Source: Crocinitomicaceae bacterium (GTDB lineage: Bacteria; Bacteroidota; Bacteroidia; Flavobacteriales_D; Crocinitomicaceae). From it: DNA of 64,000 nucleotides. The notes under the pieces were generated by a model. It worked only from the letters and a program-made list of their open reading frames with translations. It was not told the origin of the DNA and made no database searches. The stretch lies in contig PAQM01000006.1 of the NCBI GenBank assembly GCA_002709305.1, forward strand, positions 310,001 through 374,000, in the 5' to 3' direction. Of the stretch, positions 9,072 through 18,960 are shown one piece after another (the stretch's first letter is position 1; each line of letters opens with the position of its first letter). The translations under genes and the position numbers were made by a program.

Positions 9072-9515
9072 ATGATTGAAGAAGAATTACATATTAAAGT
9101 AAAAACTATTTTTTCAGCATATCTTAAGCAAAATAGCCACAGAAAAACACCTGAAAGGTTTGCTATACTAGCTGAAATATATAATTACAAAGGTCATTTC
9201 GATATTGAGTCATTATATATCAAAATGAAAAATCAAAATTATCGAGTTTCTCGAGCTACACTCTATAATACAATAGAGTTACTATTAGCATGTAATTTAG
9301 TTAGAAAACACCAATTTGGGAAAAATATTGCTCAATTTGAAAAATCACATGGATCAAAACAACATGATCATATATTATTGACTGATACAGGAGAAATGAT
9401 TGAGTTCTGTGACCCTCGTATTCAGAGTATTAAAAGAAGTATTGAAGAAAATTTTGATATTGAAATTCAACACCATTCACTTTATTTTTACGGAGTGAAA
9501 GGAAAAAAAAGATAA
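9072..9515 (+). CDS. Fur-family transcriptional regulator
   Basis: The protein (147 aa) has the Fur winged-helix domain (about 20-85) with [14 protein letters not shown] and the recognition-helix region [15 protein letters not shown], then the dimerisation region with KQHDHILL and MIEFCDPRI. Fur proteins are metal-dependent repressors of iron, zinc or peroxide genes. An upstream TTG at 9051 is possible but the ATG at 9072 starts where relatives do. Oddity: the structural zinc CxxC after HDH is replaced by Leu103 and Thr106, and no C-terminal CxxC exists. It leads a row with the STAS gene, purA and the OstA-like gene, an arrangement known in Flavobacteriia. The target metal cannot be stated. 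Confidence 0.9.
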   Translation: MIEEELHIKVKTIFSAYLKQNSHRKTPERFAILAEIYNYKGHFDIESLYIKMKNQNYRVSRATLYNTIELLLACNLVRKHQFGKNIAQFEKSHGSKQHDHILLTDTGEMIEFCDPRIQSIKRSIEENFDIEIQHHSLYFYGVKGKKR

Positions 9516-9516
9516 T

Positions 9517-9861
9517 TTGAAAATAGAATTTGAAATAGAAGTCAAAGATCTTGTAATTATATACAAAATAAAAGGTAAAATTACTTCTGATATAGATTTT
9601 GAAGAAATTGAAAAAGAAGTATTTAAGAATATTAACAAAAATTATTTTCGAATTATATTCAACTTAGATGAATTAACACATACAAATTCTATGGGAATTA
9701 GTTTTTTCATGAGAACACTAACCAAATCTAGAATTATGGGGGGAGAATTAATCCTTTGTAATGTAAGAGGAAATGTTGATAAGATTTTCAAAATAGCTAA
9801 ACTTAATGAAATATATACTATCTACAATAGCCAGAAAGAAGCAATTAAACACTTTAATTAA
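9517..9861 (+). CDS. STAS-domain protein (anti-sigma-factor-antagonist type)
   Basis: This 114-residue single-domain protein has the STAS layout: a beta-rich N-terminus (MKIEFEIEVKDLVIIYKIKG), then FNLDELTHTNSMGISFF, where Ser58 is at the site phosphorylated in SpoIIAA-like proteins, then GGELILCNVRGNVDKIF. Such proteins usually switch partner kinases or anti-sigma factors. The start is TTG at 9517, one base after the fur stop codon; no ATG or GTG is available before residue 59. There is no kinase, phosphatase or sigma factor gene in the window, so its partner is unknown. It is probably co-translated with fur and purA. Confidence 0.82.
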   Translation: MKIEFEIEVKDLVIIYKIKGKITSDIDFEEIEKEVFKNINKNYFRIIFNLDELTHTNSMGISFFMRTLTKSRIMGGELILCNVRGNVDKIFKIAKLNEIYTIYNSQKEAIKHFN

Positions 9862-9876
9862 TAAAAAAATGAAAAA

Positions 9877-11151
9877 ATGAAAGTAGATGTACTATTAGGG
9901 TTACAATGGGGAGATGAAGGAAAAGGTAAAATTGTAGATGTACTTACACCAAAATACGATATAATAGCACGTTTTCAGGGTGGACCAAACGCTGGACATA
10001 CTTTAGAATTTGAAGGCATAAAGCATGTCCTTCATACTATTCCATCTGGAATTTTTAGAGAAAATGTAATAAACTTAGTAGGAAATGGAGTTGTTATTGA
10101 CCCACTTATTTTGCAAGAAGAATTAAAAAAATTAGAACCTTTTAATATCAATTATAAAGAACGTCTATTAATATCTAAAAAAGCACATTTAATTCTTCCT
10201 TCTCATAAGTTATTAGATGCAGCATCAGAACAATCGAAAGGAAAAAATAAAATTGGATCAACATTAAAAGGAATTGGACCAACATATATGGATAAAACTG
10301 GTAGAAATGGCATAAGATTTGGAGATATTTTTTCAAAAAACTTTAAAGCTAAATATAATGCACTAGTTGAAAAACATAAAACAATGCTAGAACGTTATCC
10401 TGATTTCAAATATGATTTATCTGAAATAGAAAAGGAATGGATGTCTGCAATCAATAATTTAAAAGAACTTAAAACAGTTGATAGTGAACATTATATAAAT
10501 AATGCTATAAAAAATGGACAAAAAATTTTAGCAGAGGGCGCACAAGGAACTATGCTAGATGTTGACTTCGGTACATATCCATTTGTAACATCATCTAATA
10601 CAGTCACAGCAGGTACATGCACAGGGTTAGGTGTTCCACCTAATAAAATTGGAAATGTTATAGGTATTTTTAAAGCATATTGCACTCGTGTTGGAAGTGG
10701 TCCATTCCCTACTGAATTAAAAAATAAAATTGGTGAAAAAATACGTAAAGAAGGTTTTGAATTTGGAGCAACAACAGGACGTGCAAGAAGATGTGGCTGG
10801 ATCGACTTACCAGCTTTAAAATATGCTATTATGATAAATGGAACTTCTGAACTTTCGATGATGAAAGCGGATGTATTGGATAATTTTGAATCAATTCGTG
10901 TTTGTACACATTACATAATTAACGGTAAAAAATATGATTATTTTCCATACGATATTTCAAATATTGAAGCCACTCCAATATATGAGAATATAAAGGGATG
11001 GAGCTGTGATACAACAAAATTATCATCATTTAATGACGCACCAATTGAATTAAAATCTTATGTCTCATATTTAGAAGATAAATTAGGTGTTCCAATTACA
11101 ATTATATCAGTTGGACCTGATAGAGAACAAACATTGAACAATAAAAAGTAA
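9877..11151 (+). CDS. purA: adenylosuccinate synthase
   Basis: PurA joins IMP and aspartate using GTP to give adenylosuccinate in AMP synthesis. The 424-residue length is normal. Signatures are LQWGDEGKGKIVD at the N-terminus (catalytic Asp13 and P-loop-like glycine run), GPNAGHTL with the catalytic histidine, GIGPTYMDKTGR, EGAQGTMLDVDFGTYPFVT and GATTGRARRCGW. It follows the STAS gene by 15 bp and is followed by the OstA-like gene 10 bp later, so the four genes from 9072 to 12700 look like one operon. Confidence 0.97.
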   Translation: MKVDVLLGLQWGDEGKGKIVDVLTPKYDIIARFQGGPNAGHTLEFEGIKHVLHTIPSGIFRENVINLVGNGVVIDPLILQEELKKLEPFNINYKERLLISKKAHLILPSHKLLDAASEQSKGKNKIGSTLKGIGPTYMDKTGRNGIRFGDIFSKNFKAKYNALVEKHKTMLERYPDFKYDLSEIEKEWMSAINNLKELKTVDSEHYINNAIKNGQKILAEGAQGTMLDVDFGTYPFVTSSNTVTAGTCTGLGVPPNKIGNVIGIFKAYCTRVGSGPFPTELKNKIGEKIRKEGFEFGATTGRARRCGWIDLPALKYAIMINGTSELSMMKADVLDNFESIRVCTHYIINGKKYDYFPYDISNIEATPIYENIKGWSCDTTKLSSFNDAPIELKSYVSYLEDKLGVPITIISVGPDREQTLNNKK

Positions 11152-11161
11152 TATTACTAAT

Positions 11162-12700
11162 TTGAGTATAATTTTAAATAGTTTAAACAAACTAATAATT
11201 TGTAGCATCTTTTTTTTAATACCAATTCAAACAATTGCACAAAAAGATATTTTAGAATTATTGCCAGGTTCTGAAATACTTGAGTATAATGAAGCTAATG
11301 GCTTTCACCGACTAATAGGGAATGTAAATTTTATATATCAAAATAATTTAATGTATTGTGACTCAGCTCATTATTTTGAAAAAAATCAAATTGTAAGAGC
11401 TTATGGAAAAGTTCATATAAATAAAAATGATACACTAAATTTTTATTGTGATTCTCTTTTTTTTGATGGAAAAAAAGGAAAATCAATACTTTGGGGGAAT
11501 GTGAGAGTTATTGATAATGAATATAAACTATTGACTGATACGTTAAAATATGACTCAAAAAAAACTAATGCATATTACCAAAATGGAGGAAAAGTTATAA
11601 ATACAGTAACTAAAGAGACTTTGACAAGTAAAATAGGTTACTTCCACCCCAAATCTAAAAACTTTTTTTTTAGTTATAATGTTCTTTATAAAGGTAAAAA
11701 TTCAACTATTCAAACAGATACGTTACAATATATTTATAATGAAAAAAAAGCTATATTTCTCGGTAAAACTGACATCCAAAATAAAAACACTAAAATGTAC
11801 TGTGAGTCAGGATGGTATAAAACAAATTCTGAAGAGGGATCACTTATAAAAAATGCATATATATCTAGACAAGAAGAATATATTTCAGGAGATACATTAA
11901 TATATGATTCAAAAAAAGGAATTTCTATTGGAAAAGGAAATATTTATTATACTGATTTAACTCAAAAATTAGAGTTTAATGGCGAATATGCCTATACTTC
12001 AGATAGTTTAAATTATTCTTTTATAACAGGAAATGCTATAGCAACTAAAATAATGAAAGATGACACTTTATATTTACATGCAGATACTTTAATAAAAAGT
12101 TCTTTAGACAGCATTAATATTATAAAAGCATATAAAAATTCAAAAGTTTTTTCTACAAAAGTACAATGCGTTGCTGATAGTATAGTTTATAAGTCTAACT
12201 CTATGAAACTATACGATAATCCTATTGTATGGTCCTATGGAGCTGAACTAAAAGGTGATTTTATAGAAATAAGCATAAATGACTCCATAATTGACTCTAT
12301 TAATATTCAGAATAATTCTTCTATTTTAATGGAAATTGAGCCTAATTTATATTACAATCAAATTTCTGGTAAAAATATAATAGCATACTTTAAAGAAAAT
12401 AAGCTTTATAAAACTTATGTTAAAGGTAATGCAATAACATTATTTTATCCCGAAGAAGAAATACGTTCAGATTCAACCCTAACAAAAAAACGTATTGGAA
12501 TGAATAGATTATATTCAAGTAATTTACGTATTGACATAAAAAATAACAAAATCAAAGGTATAAATTATATACAATCTCCTGATGGTGTATTTTATCCAAT
12601 CGAAAAAATAAAAAAAGAAGAAAAATTTATTCAAAACTTTGTTTGGAAAGAAGCACTTAGACCAAAAACAAAAGAAGAAATTCTAATTGAAAAAAATTAA
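11162..12700 (+). CDS. OstA-like LPS-transport protein
   Basis: The protein (512 aa) has a signal peptide (SLNKLIICSIFFLIPIQTIAQ) followed by repeated OstA/LptA-type beta segments, such as YCDSAHYFEKNQIVRAYGKV, YCDSLFFDGKKGKSILWGNV and ISGDTLIYDSKKGISIGKGN. The pattern (D-T/S-L-x-Y-D ... G-x-V) is that of the beta-jellyroll which binds LPS in the periplasm, here in several tandem copies. Its place directly after purA is conserved in Flavobacteriia. The start is TTG at 11162; no other start codon precedes the signal peptide. I infer a role in carrying LPS across the periplasm; it is longer than Escherichia coli LptA and lacks the LptD barrel. Confidence 0.85.
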   Translation: MSIILNSLNKLIICSIFFLIPIQTIAQKDILELLPGSEILEYNEANGFHRLIGNVNFIYQNNLMYCDSAHYFEKNQIVRAYGKVHINKNDTLNFYCDSLFFDGKKGKSILWGNVRVIDNEYKLLTDTLKYDSKKTNAYYQNGGKVINTVTKETLTSKIGYFHPKSKNFFFSYNVLYKGKNSTIQTDTLQYIYNEKKAIFLGKTDIQNKNTKMYCESGWYKTNSEEGSLIKNAYISRQEEYISGDTLIYDSKKGISIGKGNIYYTDLTQKLEFNGEYAYTSDSLNYSFITGNAIATKIMKDDTLYLHADTLIKSSLDSINIIKAYKNSKVFSTKVQCVADSIVYKSNSMKLYDNPIVWSYGAELKGDFIEISINDSIIDSINIQNNSSILMEIEPNLYYNQISGKNIIAYFKENKLYKTYVKGNAITLFYPEEEIRSDSTLTKKRIGMNRLYSSNLRIDIKNNKIKGINYIQSPDGVFYPIEKIKKEEKFIQNFVWKEALRPKTKEEILIEKN

Positions 12701-12720
12701 AAGATAAATAGATATTGAAT

Positions 12721-14925
12721 CTATGACTTTCTTTCCACCCTTTGAACTCCTTGGACTTGTTCAAACTTAAGCATTAATTGATTTAAATGTTCTGTATCAA
12801 ATACTAAAACCTTAATTTTACCTTCAAAAACACCATCATTTGTATCAAAGGAAATAGATTTCATATTAACATCATGTTGATTTGAAATAATCTCAGTTAA
12901 TCTATTAACAAGACCAAGACAATCAATACCGTAGACAGTAATATCAGCTATATTTTCTTTTAAATCAGAATTCTTCCATGTTGCTTTAATACATCTGTAA
13001 GCCATTTTAGATTGAAGATGTTCAGCGTTTGAACAACTATGACGATGAATCTTAATACCATCGTTAATTGTAGTGAATCCAAAAACACTATCTCCAGGAA
13101 TAGGATTACAACAAATAGCCAAACTATAATCAATATCCATATAATCATCACCAATAAGGACTACATCTTTTAATCTATTCATATTAGAATTCAAAGATGT
13201 TTTTTTTCTTCTGTCCTTGTTAGGATTCTTTTTTAATTTAAGAAGACCATTTTTATTTTCAACTTCTCTAATCTTAGTTAAATCAATTTTACCTTTTGCT
13301 ATTCTAAAATAAAGTTCTGTGGCACTAGGCATTTTATAAAACTTCTCTAAAACTGATAAATTACCTGATGTATATCTTATATTGTGTTGTTTAAATTTTC
13401 GCTCCAAGATTTCCCTTCCATCCATTGCAATTCGCTTACGTTCATCATTTAAAGAAGATTTAATCTTCTGTTTTGCTCTTGCAGTTACAACAAATCTAAT
13501 CCATTCTTCATTTGGCTTCTGTTTTGATGAAGTAATAATTTCAACTTGATCACCACTATCTAATTGATGACTCAAAGGAACTAATCGATTATTAACTTTT
13601 GCCCCAATACAACTATCCCCAATATCAGTATGAATATCATATGCAAAATCAAGTGTTGTTGCACCTATTGGTAAAACCCTAAGGTCTCCTTTGGGAGTAA
13701 AAATATATATTTCTTCACTAAATAAATTTAACTTAAACTCATCAATAAAATCCATTGCATTTAAATCTGAATTTTCCAACAAATCTCTTATTTCAGATAT
13801 CCATCTATCAAATTTAGACTCTTTTGTTTTAGACTCTTTATAACGATAATGAGCTGCAAATCCTTTTTCTGCAATTTCATCCATTCTATTTGAACGAATT
13901 TGAACCTCAATCCATTTACCCGTAGGTGACATTACAGTAGTATGTAAAGACTCATATCCATTAGCTCTAGGTGTTGAAATCCAATCACGTAATCTATCAG
14001 GGCTAGGCTGATAAAAATCAGTCACAATACTATAAATTCTCCAACTATCAGGTTTTTCTAGTTCTAAAGGAGTATCTACAATAATTCTTATTGCAAAAAC
14101 ATCATAGACTTCTTCAAATGGAATACCTTTAATCTGCATTTTTCTATAAATAGAAGAAATAGATTTAGTACGAACTTTTATCTTAAAAATATAGCCTTCA
14201 TTTAATAATTGTTCACGTATTGGTTTTGTGAATTTTCTTATAAATCTATTTCTTGCAGCTTTAGAAGATTTTAATTTATCTTGAATTTCTTTGTAAATTG
14301 AAGGATCTGTATATTTCAATGCTAAATCTTCTAATTCACTTTTCACAGAATATAAACCTAATCGGTGTGCTAAAGGTGCGTATAAAAATTTAGTCTCTGA
14401 AGAAATTTTAACTTGCTTCTGATAACGCATACCATCCAATGTACGCATATTATGTAGCCTGTCGGCAAGTTTAATCAATACAACACGTATATCATCAGAT
14501 ATTGTTAAAATCATTTTACGAAAATTTTCTGCTTGAACCGAAGCATTTTCATCAAAAACTTCAGGAATTTTGGTCAAACCATCAATAATCAATCGAATTT
14601 TTGATCCAAACAAATCCTCAATATCATCTAAAGTAATATGTGTATCTTCAACCGTATCATGTAATAAAGCGCAAATAATAGCCGTTGTTCCTAACCCCAT
14701 ATCATCAGCACAAATTCTAGCTACAGCAATTGGGTGATAAATATAAGGTTCACCGGATTTTCTACGCATTTCTTTATGCGCTTCTAAGGCAACATCAAAA
14801 GCCTTTCTAATTAATTTCGTGTCTTCTCTACTTCTATCTTTATATGCACGTAGTAATCCCCTAAACGCATTTAAAATATCTTTTCGTTCTTGTTCTATAT
14901 TAATTTTAGGAATTACCTTGCTCAT
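12721..14925 (-). CDS. bifunctional (p)ppGpp synthetase/hydrolase
   Basis: This 734-residue RelA/SpoT homologue has an intact HD hydrolase domain (His64, His89-Asp90 and the HDTVED motif, plus LADRLHNMRTL), an intact synthetase domain (RANGYESLHTTVM and WIEVQIRSNRMDEIAEKG), a TGS domain (about 395-455, FTPKGDLRVLPIGATTLDFAY) and a C-terminal ACT domain (about 655-734). It therefore should both make and degrade the stringent-response alarmone, as usual when Bacteroidota carry one long RSH protein. It starts only 2 bp after the fahA stop codon, so the two are co-transcribed. Its C-terminus faces the OstA-like gene. Confidence 0.95.
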   Translation of the reverse strand: MSKVIPKINIEQERKDILNAFRGLLRAYKDRSREDTKLIRKAFDVALEAHKEMRRKSGEPYIYHPIAVARICADDMGLGTTAIICALLHDTVEDTHITLDDIEDLFGSKIRLIIDGLTKIPEVFDENASVQAENFRKMILTISDDIRVVLIKLADRLHNMRTLDGMRYQKQVKISSETKFLYAPLAHRLGLYSVKSELEDLALKYTDPSIYKEIQDKLKSSKAARNRFIRKFTKPIREQLLNEGYIFKIKVRTKSISSIYRKMQIKGIPFEEVYDVFAIRIIVDTPLELEKPDSWRIYSIVTDFYQPSPDRLRDWISTPRANGYESLHTTVMSPTGKWIEVQIRSNRMDEIAEKGFAAHYRYKESKTKESKFDRWISEIRDLLENSDLNAMDFIDEFKLNLFSEEIYIFTPKGDLRVLPIGATTLDFAYDIHTDIGDSCIGAKVNNRLVPLSHQLDSGDQVEIITSSKQKPNEEWIRFVVTARAKQKIKSSLNDERKRIAMDGREILERKFKQHNIRYTSGNLSVLEKFYKMPSATELYFRIAKGKIDLTKIREVENKNGLLKLKKNPNKDRRKKTSLNSNMNRLKDVVLIGDDYMDIDYSLAICCNPIPGDSVFGFTTINDGIKIHRHSCSNAEHLQSKMAYRCIKATWKNSDLKENIADITVYGIDCLGLVNRLTEIISNQHDVNMKSISFDTNDGVFEGKIKVLVFDTEHLNQLMLKFEQVQGVQRVERKS

Positions 14926-14927
14926 AT

Positions 14928-16241
14928 CTAATTACTTGGTAAAACTTTTGCTTTAACTTCACCAAACCCAATCCTTACACCATCTTTTTCAGAAAAACCT
15001 CTTATAATTACCGTATCATAATCATTTATAAACTTTCTTTCTGAACCATCTTTCATTTTAAATGGTTTTGTTCCTTTCCATGAAATTTCCAACATGGAAC
15101 CAAACTCTCCTTCTTTAGGACCTGAGATTGTACCTGAACCATAACAATCTCCTATCCTCATATTACATCCATTAATTGTATGGTGAGCTAATTGCTGATT
15201 CATATTCCAATACATATATTTAAAATTAGATCTAGTCACAATATTTTCTTCCCCATTCTCTGGTTTTATAACAACTTCAAGATTAATATCTAGGTGTTTG
15301 TCACCGGTATATTCTAAATATCGCTGAACTTCTGGAGATTGTTCAGGACCTGATGTTCTAAATGGTTCAAGAGCATCTAAAGTAACAATCCAACAAGAAA
15401 TATGTGTTGCAAAATTTTTACCTAAAAAAGGCCCTAATGGCACATATTCCCAACCTTGTATATCTCTAGCACTCCAATCATTTAATAAAGCCATACCAAA
15501 AATATACTCATCTGCTTCAGAAGTTGAAATAGAACTCCCTAGAGGCTTTCCTTCATATGTAAAAAAAGCAGTCTCTAATTCAAAGTCAAGTAGATTAGTC
15601 TCCCCAAAAATAGGAACCGAAGATGTAGGAGGCTTCTTTTGGCCTTTTGGTCTTTTAAAATTAAACCCAGAAGGTAAAATTGAGCTAGACCTTCCATGAT
15701 AACCAACAGGGATATGCTTCCAATTAGGAAGTAAAGCATTTTCAGGATCTCTAAAAAGACATCCAACATTAAAAGCATGTTGTTCACTTGAATAAAAATC
15801 TGTATAATCCCCAATAGAAATAGGCATTAATACTTCAACTTCATTAATATCAATCAAACATGAGCTTAGTCGATCTTTAAGATTTTTAAAATGCGGTAAT
15901 TCTTCATTCTTAATAGCACCATCTTTTCTAAACAACTCTGAAATTATATCCCTTAATGCACGAGTTCCCTCCTTACCATGGCGCATCATATTATTTAATG
16001 AATCTGTATCAAAATCGTCTATGGAAAAATAAACACCGGAAGGTATTTTGATACTAAGAAAATCTTCTTTAAATAACCTTTTTAAATCAATAACCTTATC
16101 ACCTATACGTGAAGCAACTCTAGGACGTTTATCTGTTTTTGTTCTAATAATTCCAAATGGAATGTTTTGTATCGGAAAATCGGAATCTAAAGGTACCTCT
16201 ATCCATGTTTCTCTTCTAGGATCATTTGCTTCTATTGTCAT
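14928..16241 (-). CDS. fahA: fumarylacetoacetase
   Basis: Fumarylacetoacetase hydrolyses 4-fumarylacetoacetate to fumarate and acetoacetate, the last step of tyrosine and phenylalanine breakdown. The 437-residue length is that of the full enzyme with its N-terminal SH3-like domain (FGIIRTKTDKRPRVASRIGD). Metal and active-site segments include IGDYTDFYSSEQHAFNVG, PVGYHGRSSS, DFELETAFFT, LNDWSARDIQGWEY and PLGPFLGKNFAT. The remaining tyrosine-degradation genes (hppD, hmgA) are not in the window. It forms an apparent two-gene operon with the RSH gene downstream. Confidence 0.96.
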   Translation of the reverse strand: MTIEANDPRRETWIEVPLDSDFPIQNIPFGIIRTKTDKRPRVASRIGDKVIDLKRLFKEDFLSIKIPSGVYFSIDDFDTDSLNNMMRHGKEGTRALRDIISELFRKDGAIKNEELPHFKNLKDRLSSCLIDINEVEVLMPISIGDYTDFYSSEQHAFNVGCLFRDPENALLPNWKHIPVGYHGRSSSILPSGFNFKRPKGQKKPPTSSVPIFGETNLLDFELETAFFTYEGKPLGSSISTSEADEYIFGMALLNDWSARDIQGWEYVPLGPFLGKNFATHISCWIVTLDALEPFRTSGPEQSPEVQRYLEYTGDKHLDINLEVVIKPENGEENIVTRSNFKYMYWNMNQQLAHHTINGCNMRIGDCYGSGTISGPKEGEFGSMLEISWKGTKPFKMKDGSERKFINDYDTVIIRGFSEKDGVRIGFGEVKAKVLPSN

Positions 16242-16289
16242 AATTATCTTATTTAATATCTTGTTTTAACTTTTAATTAATATTCTATT

Positions 16290-17387
16290 TTAAACATTAA
16301 ATCTAAAATGCATTATATCTCCATCTTCAACAATATAATCTTTACCTTCTATTCTAAATTTCCCAGCATCTTTTACCGCAATCTCACTTCCATAATGTAC
16401 AAAATCATTATACTTAATAACTTCAGCACGTATAAATCCTTTCTCAAAATCAGTATGTATAACTCCTGCAGCTTCAGGCGCTGTAATTCCTTTTCTTATT
16501 GTCCAAGCTCTAACCTCCTTATCACCCGCTGTGAAATATGTATCTAAGTTTAATAATTTATATGCAGATCGAATCAAACGATTTACACCAGGCTCTTCTA
16601 ACCCAAGTTCATTTAAAAACATGTTACGTTCATCATAAGTATCAAGCTCCATAATATCAGCTTCAATTCCAGCACCAATAATCAGTACTTCTGCCTCTTC
16701 GTTAGAAACTGATTTTTTTACTTCTTCAACATAATTATTACCATTAATTACAGAACCTTCATCAACATTACATAAGTACATTACTGGTTTTGATGTAATC
16801 AATTCCATATTTTTCACTATTTTTTCTTCCAATTCATCAAATTCAATTGATCTTACTGATTTACCGGATTGAAGAACAGACAAAATTTTATTTGCTATTT
16901 CATGTTCTTTAATTGCATCCTTATCTCCTGATTTAACAATGCGAGATAGAGAATTTAACCGTTTTTCAATACTTTCTATATCTTTCAATTGAAGTTCAAC
17001 ATCAATTATCTCTTTATCTCTTACAGGATCTATTGAACCATCAACATGCACAATATTATCATTATCAAAACATCTCAAGACATGAATAATTGCATCAGTT
17101 TCTCGAATATTTGCTAAAAATTTATTTCCTAAACCTTCTCCTTTGGAAGCACCTTTAACAAGTCCAGCTATATCAACAATTTCTATTGTGTTTGGAACAA
17201 CACGCTCAGGTTTCACTAATTCTTCTAACTTAACTATTCTTTGATCTGGTACTGATATTGTACCAATATTTGGCTCAATTGTACAAAATGGATAATTAGC
17301 CGATTGAGCTTTCGCATTCGAAAGACAATTAAACAAAGTTGATTTACCTACATTAGGTAATCCTACAATACCACATTTCAATGCCAT
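16290..17387 (-). CDS. ychF: ribosome-binding ATPase YchF
   Basis: YchF (365 aa) is an Obg-family P-loop NTPase that prefers ATP and binds ribosomes. The P-loop is [12 protein letters not shown] near residue 10, the G3 region is [20 protein letters not shown], and the C-terminal TGS domain contains TFFTAG-type residues ([20 protein letters not shown]) and [14 protein letters not shown]. The NVDE in place of NKxD agrees with ATP preference in the family. It is a monocistronic-looking gene; a promoter match lies just upstream at 17404-17434. Confidence 0.96.
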   Translation of the reverse strand: MALKCGIVGLPNVGKSTLFNCLSNAKAQSANYPFCTIEPNIGTISVPDQRIVKLEELVKPERVVPNTIEIVDIAGLVKGASKGEGLGNKFLANIRETDAIIHVLRCFDNDNIVHVDGSIDPVRDKEIIDVELQLKDIESIEKRLNSLSRIVKSGDKDAIKEHEIANKILSVLQSGKSVRSIEFDELEEKIVKNMELITSKPVMYLCNVDEGSVINGNNYVEEVKKSVSNEEAEVLIIGAGIEADIMELDTYDERNMFLNELGLEEPGVNRLIRSAYKLLNLDTYFTAGDKEVRAWTIRKGITAPEAAGVIHTDFEKGFIRAEVIKYNDFVHYGSEIAVKDAGKFRIEGKDYIVEDGDIMHFRFNV

Positions 17388-17403
17388 TTAATTTATTTTT
17401 AAA

Positions 17404-17434
17404 CAAAGATAACAGTATGGATTAAAGCAAAAAA
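17404..17434 (-). promoter_or_regulatory. candidate promoter for ychF
   Basis: On the minus strand TTTTTTG (17434-17428) is followed after 16 bp by TATCTTTG (17411-17404), a perfect TAnnTTTG -7 box. The box ends 16 bp before the ychF start codon. The spacer is slightly short for the consensus. Confidence 0.45.
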
Positions 17435-17490
17435 CTTTATGTCAAATCATATTTAAAATTGCATTAAATTTAAACTTTAAAAATAAAAAC

Positions 17491-18855
17491 ATGAGATTAC
17501 TTTTACTTATTATTTTTTCAGTCAATACTTATTTAAGTTTTACACAAAACGACTCTATCCAAATCAAATCATTTTACAATGCTGCACTCACTAATGGTAA
17601 AGCTTATGAAGACTTAAGATCTCTATGTAAAGATATTGGTCCAAGACTTACAGGTTCAGCTGAAGCTGAAATGGCAATAGAATGGGGTAAGAACAAAATG
17701 GAAGAATATGAATTTGATAAAATATACTTACAAGAAATATTAGTTCCACATTGGGAAAGAGGAACAAAAGAATCTGGTTGGATAAGAACATCGAAAGGAA
17801 AAATAAAAAAAGTTAATCTTCTGGCATTAGGTGGATCAATTGGGACTAATGGATTAATTGAAGCAGATGTTGTTATGTTTAATTCATTAAGTGATTTGAA
17901 AAAAGCTAATAAAAAATATGTAAACAATAAAATAGTATTTATAAATCAACATATGGATGAACAACAAATAAATACTTTTAAAGCTTATGGTGGTTGTTTT
18001 GCAATTCGTGGATATGGAGCTGTAGAATCAAGCAAGCTTGGAGCAAAAGCTGTTATAATTCGTTCACTAGGCCTGCCCTTAAATAAAGACCCACATACTG
18101 GCTCAATGTATTATGTAGATAGTATAAAAAAAATCCCAGCTGCTGCAATAAGTACAGAAGATGCTAATGAACTTGAAAAATCGATCAATGAAGGGAAAAC
18201 TTCATTTCTTTTAGAAATGGACTGTAGAGATTTTCCTGATGTAACATCTTATAATGTAATTGGTGAAATAATTGGTAATAAAAATCCAAATAATATAATA
18301 ACATTTGGTGGACATTTAGACTCTTGGGATACAGGTGAAGGAGCTCATGATGATGGTGCAGGAATTGTACATTGCTTAGAAGCTATGAGAATAATAAAAA
18401 ACTCGAAATACAAACCAAATAATACACTTCGTCTAGTTTTCTTTATGAATGAAGAAAATGGAAATAATGGAGGTAAATCATATGCAACGTGGGCAAAAAA
18501 ACAAAAAAATGAAAATCATATTGCTGCAATAGAAAGTGACAGAGGGGGATTTGCTCCTAGAGGTTTTCATTGCGACGGGCCGGAAAAATACATTAGTTTA
18601 TTAAAAACATTTGAAAATAAACTAAAACATTATGATTTACACATATTTGAAAAAGGATATGGTGGAGTTGATATTGGACCACTAAAAAAAGAATTTGAAG
18701 GTATACCTCTTTTTGGATTTGTACCAGACTCACAAAGATATTTTGATTTTCATCATGCTCCTAGTGATATTTTTGAAAATGTAAATAAACGAGAATTAGA
18801 ACTCGGATGCGCCGCAATTGCATCCATATTATACTTACTAGATCAAAACTTGTAA
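17491..18855 (+). CDS. secreted M28-family metallopeptidase
   Basis: This 454-residue protein starts with a signal peptide (MRLLLLIIFSVNTYLSFTQN) and carries an M28 di-zinc peptidase domain. Zinc ligands are seen in GGHLDSWDTGEG and AHDDGAG (near residue 273-288), FMNEENG supplies the catalytic and bridging acids, and FDFHHAPSD holds the C-terminal histidine. A PA-like insert lies around residues 120-200 (VIIRSLGLPL). Overall it resembles plasma glutamate carboxypeptidase (carboxypeptidase Q), so it probably trims dipeptides or peptide ends in the periplasm. It is flanked by divergent ychF and by the alpha-oxoamine synthase gene on the same strand 105 bp away. Confidence 0.92.
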   Translation: MRLLLLIIFSVNTYLSFTQNDSIQIKSFYNAALTNGKAYEDLRSLCKDIGPRLTGSAEAEMAIEWGKNKMEEYEFDKIYLQEILVPHWERGTKESGWIRTSKGKIKKVNLLALGGSIGTNGLIEADVVMFNSLSDLKKANKKYVNNKIVFINQHMDEQQINTFKAYGGCFAIRGYGAVESSKLGAKAVIIRSLGLPLNKDPHTGSMYYVDSIKKIPAAAISTEDANELEKSINEGKTSFLLEMDCRDFPDVTSYNVIGEIIGNKNPNNIITFGGHLDSWDTGEGAHDDGAGIVHCLEAMRIIKNSKYKPNNTLRLVFFMNEENGNNGGKSYATWAKKQKNENHIAAIESDRGGFAPRGFHCDGPEKYISLLKTFENKLKHYDLHIFEKGYGGVDIGPLKKEFEGIPLFGFVPDSQRYFDFHHAPSDIFENVNKRELELGCAAIASILYLLDQNL

Positions 18856-18904
18856 TATATCATCTTTCACCAAAACTATGTTGATATCTTATTAATCGAA
18901 AAAT

Positions 18905-18934
18905 CTTGTATTCAATTAAAATGAACTAGATTTG
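18905..18934 (+). promoter_or_regulatory. candidate promoter for the alpha-oxoamine synthase gene
   Basis: TTG at 18906-18908 and TAGATTTG at 18927-18934 are spaced by 18 bp, matching the Bacteroidota consensus. The -7 box is also part of a short palindrome, TAGATTTGAAATCTA. The start codon is 26 bp downstream. Confidence 0.48.
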
Positions 18935-18960
18935 AAATCTAATATTACTTTATAAACAAT

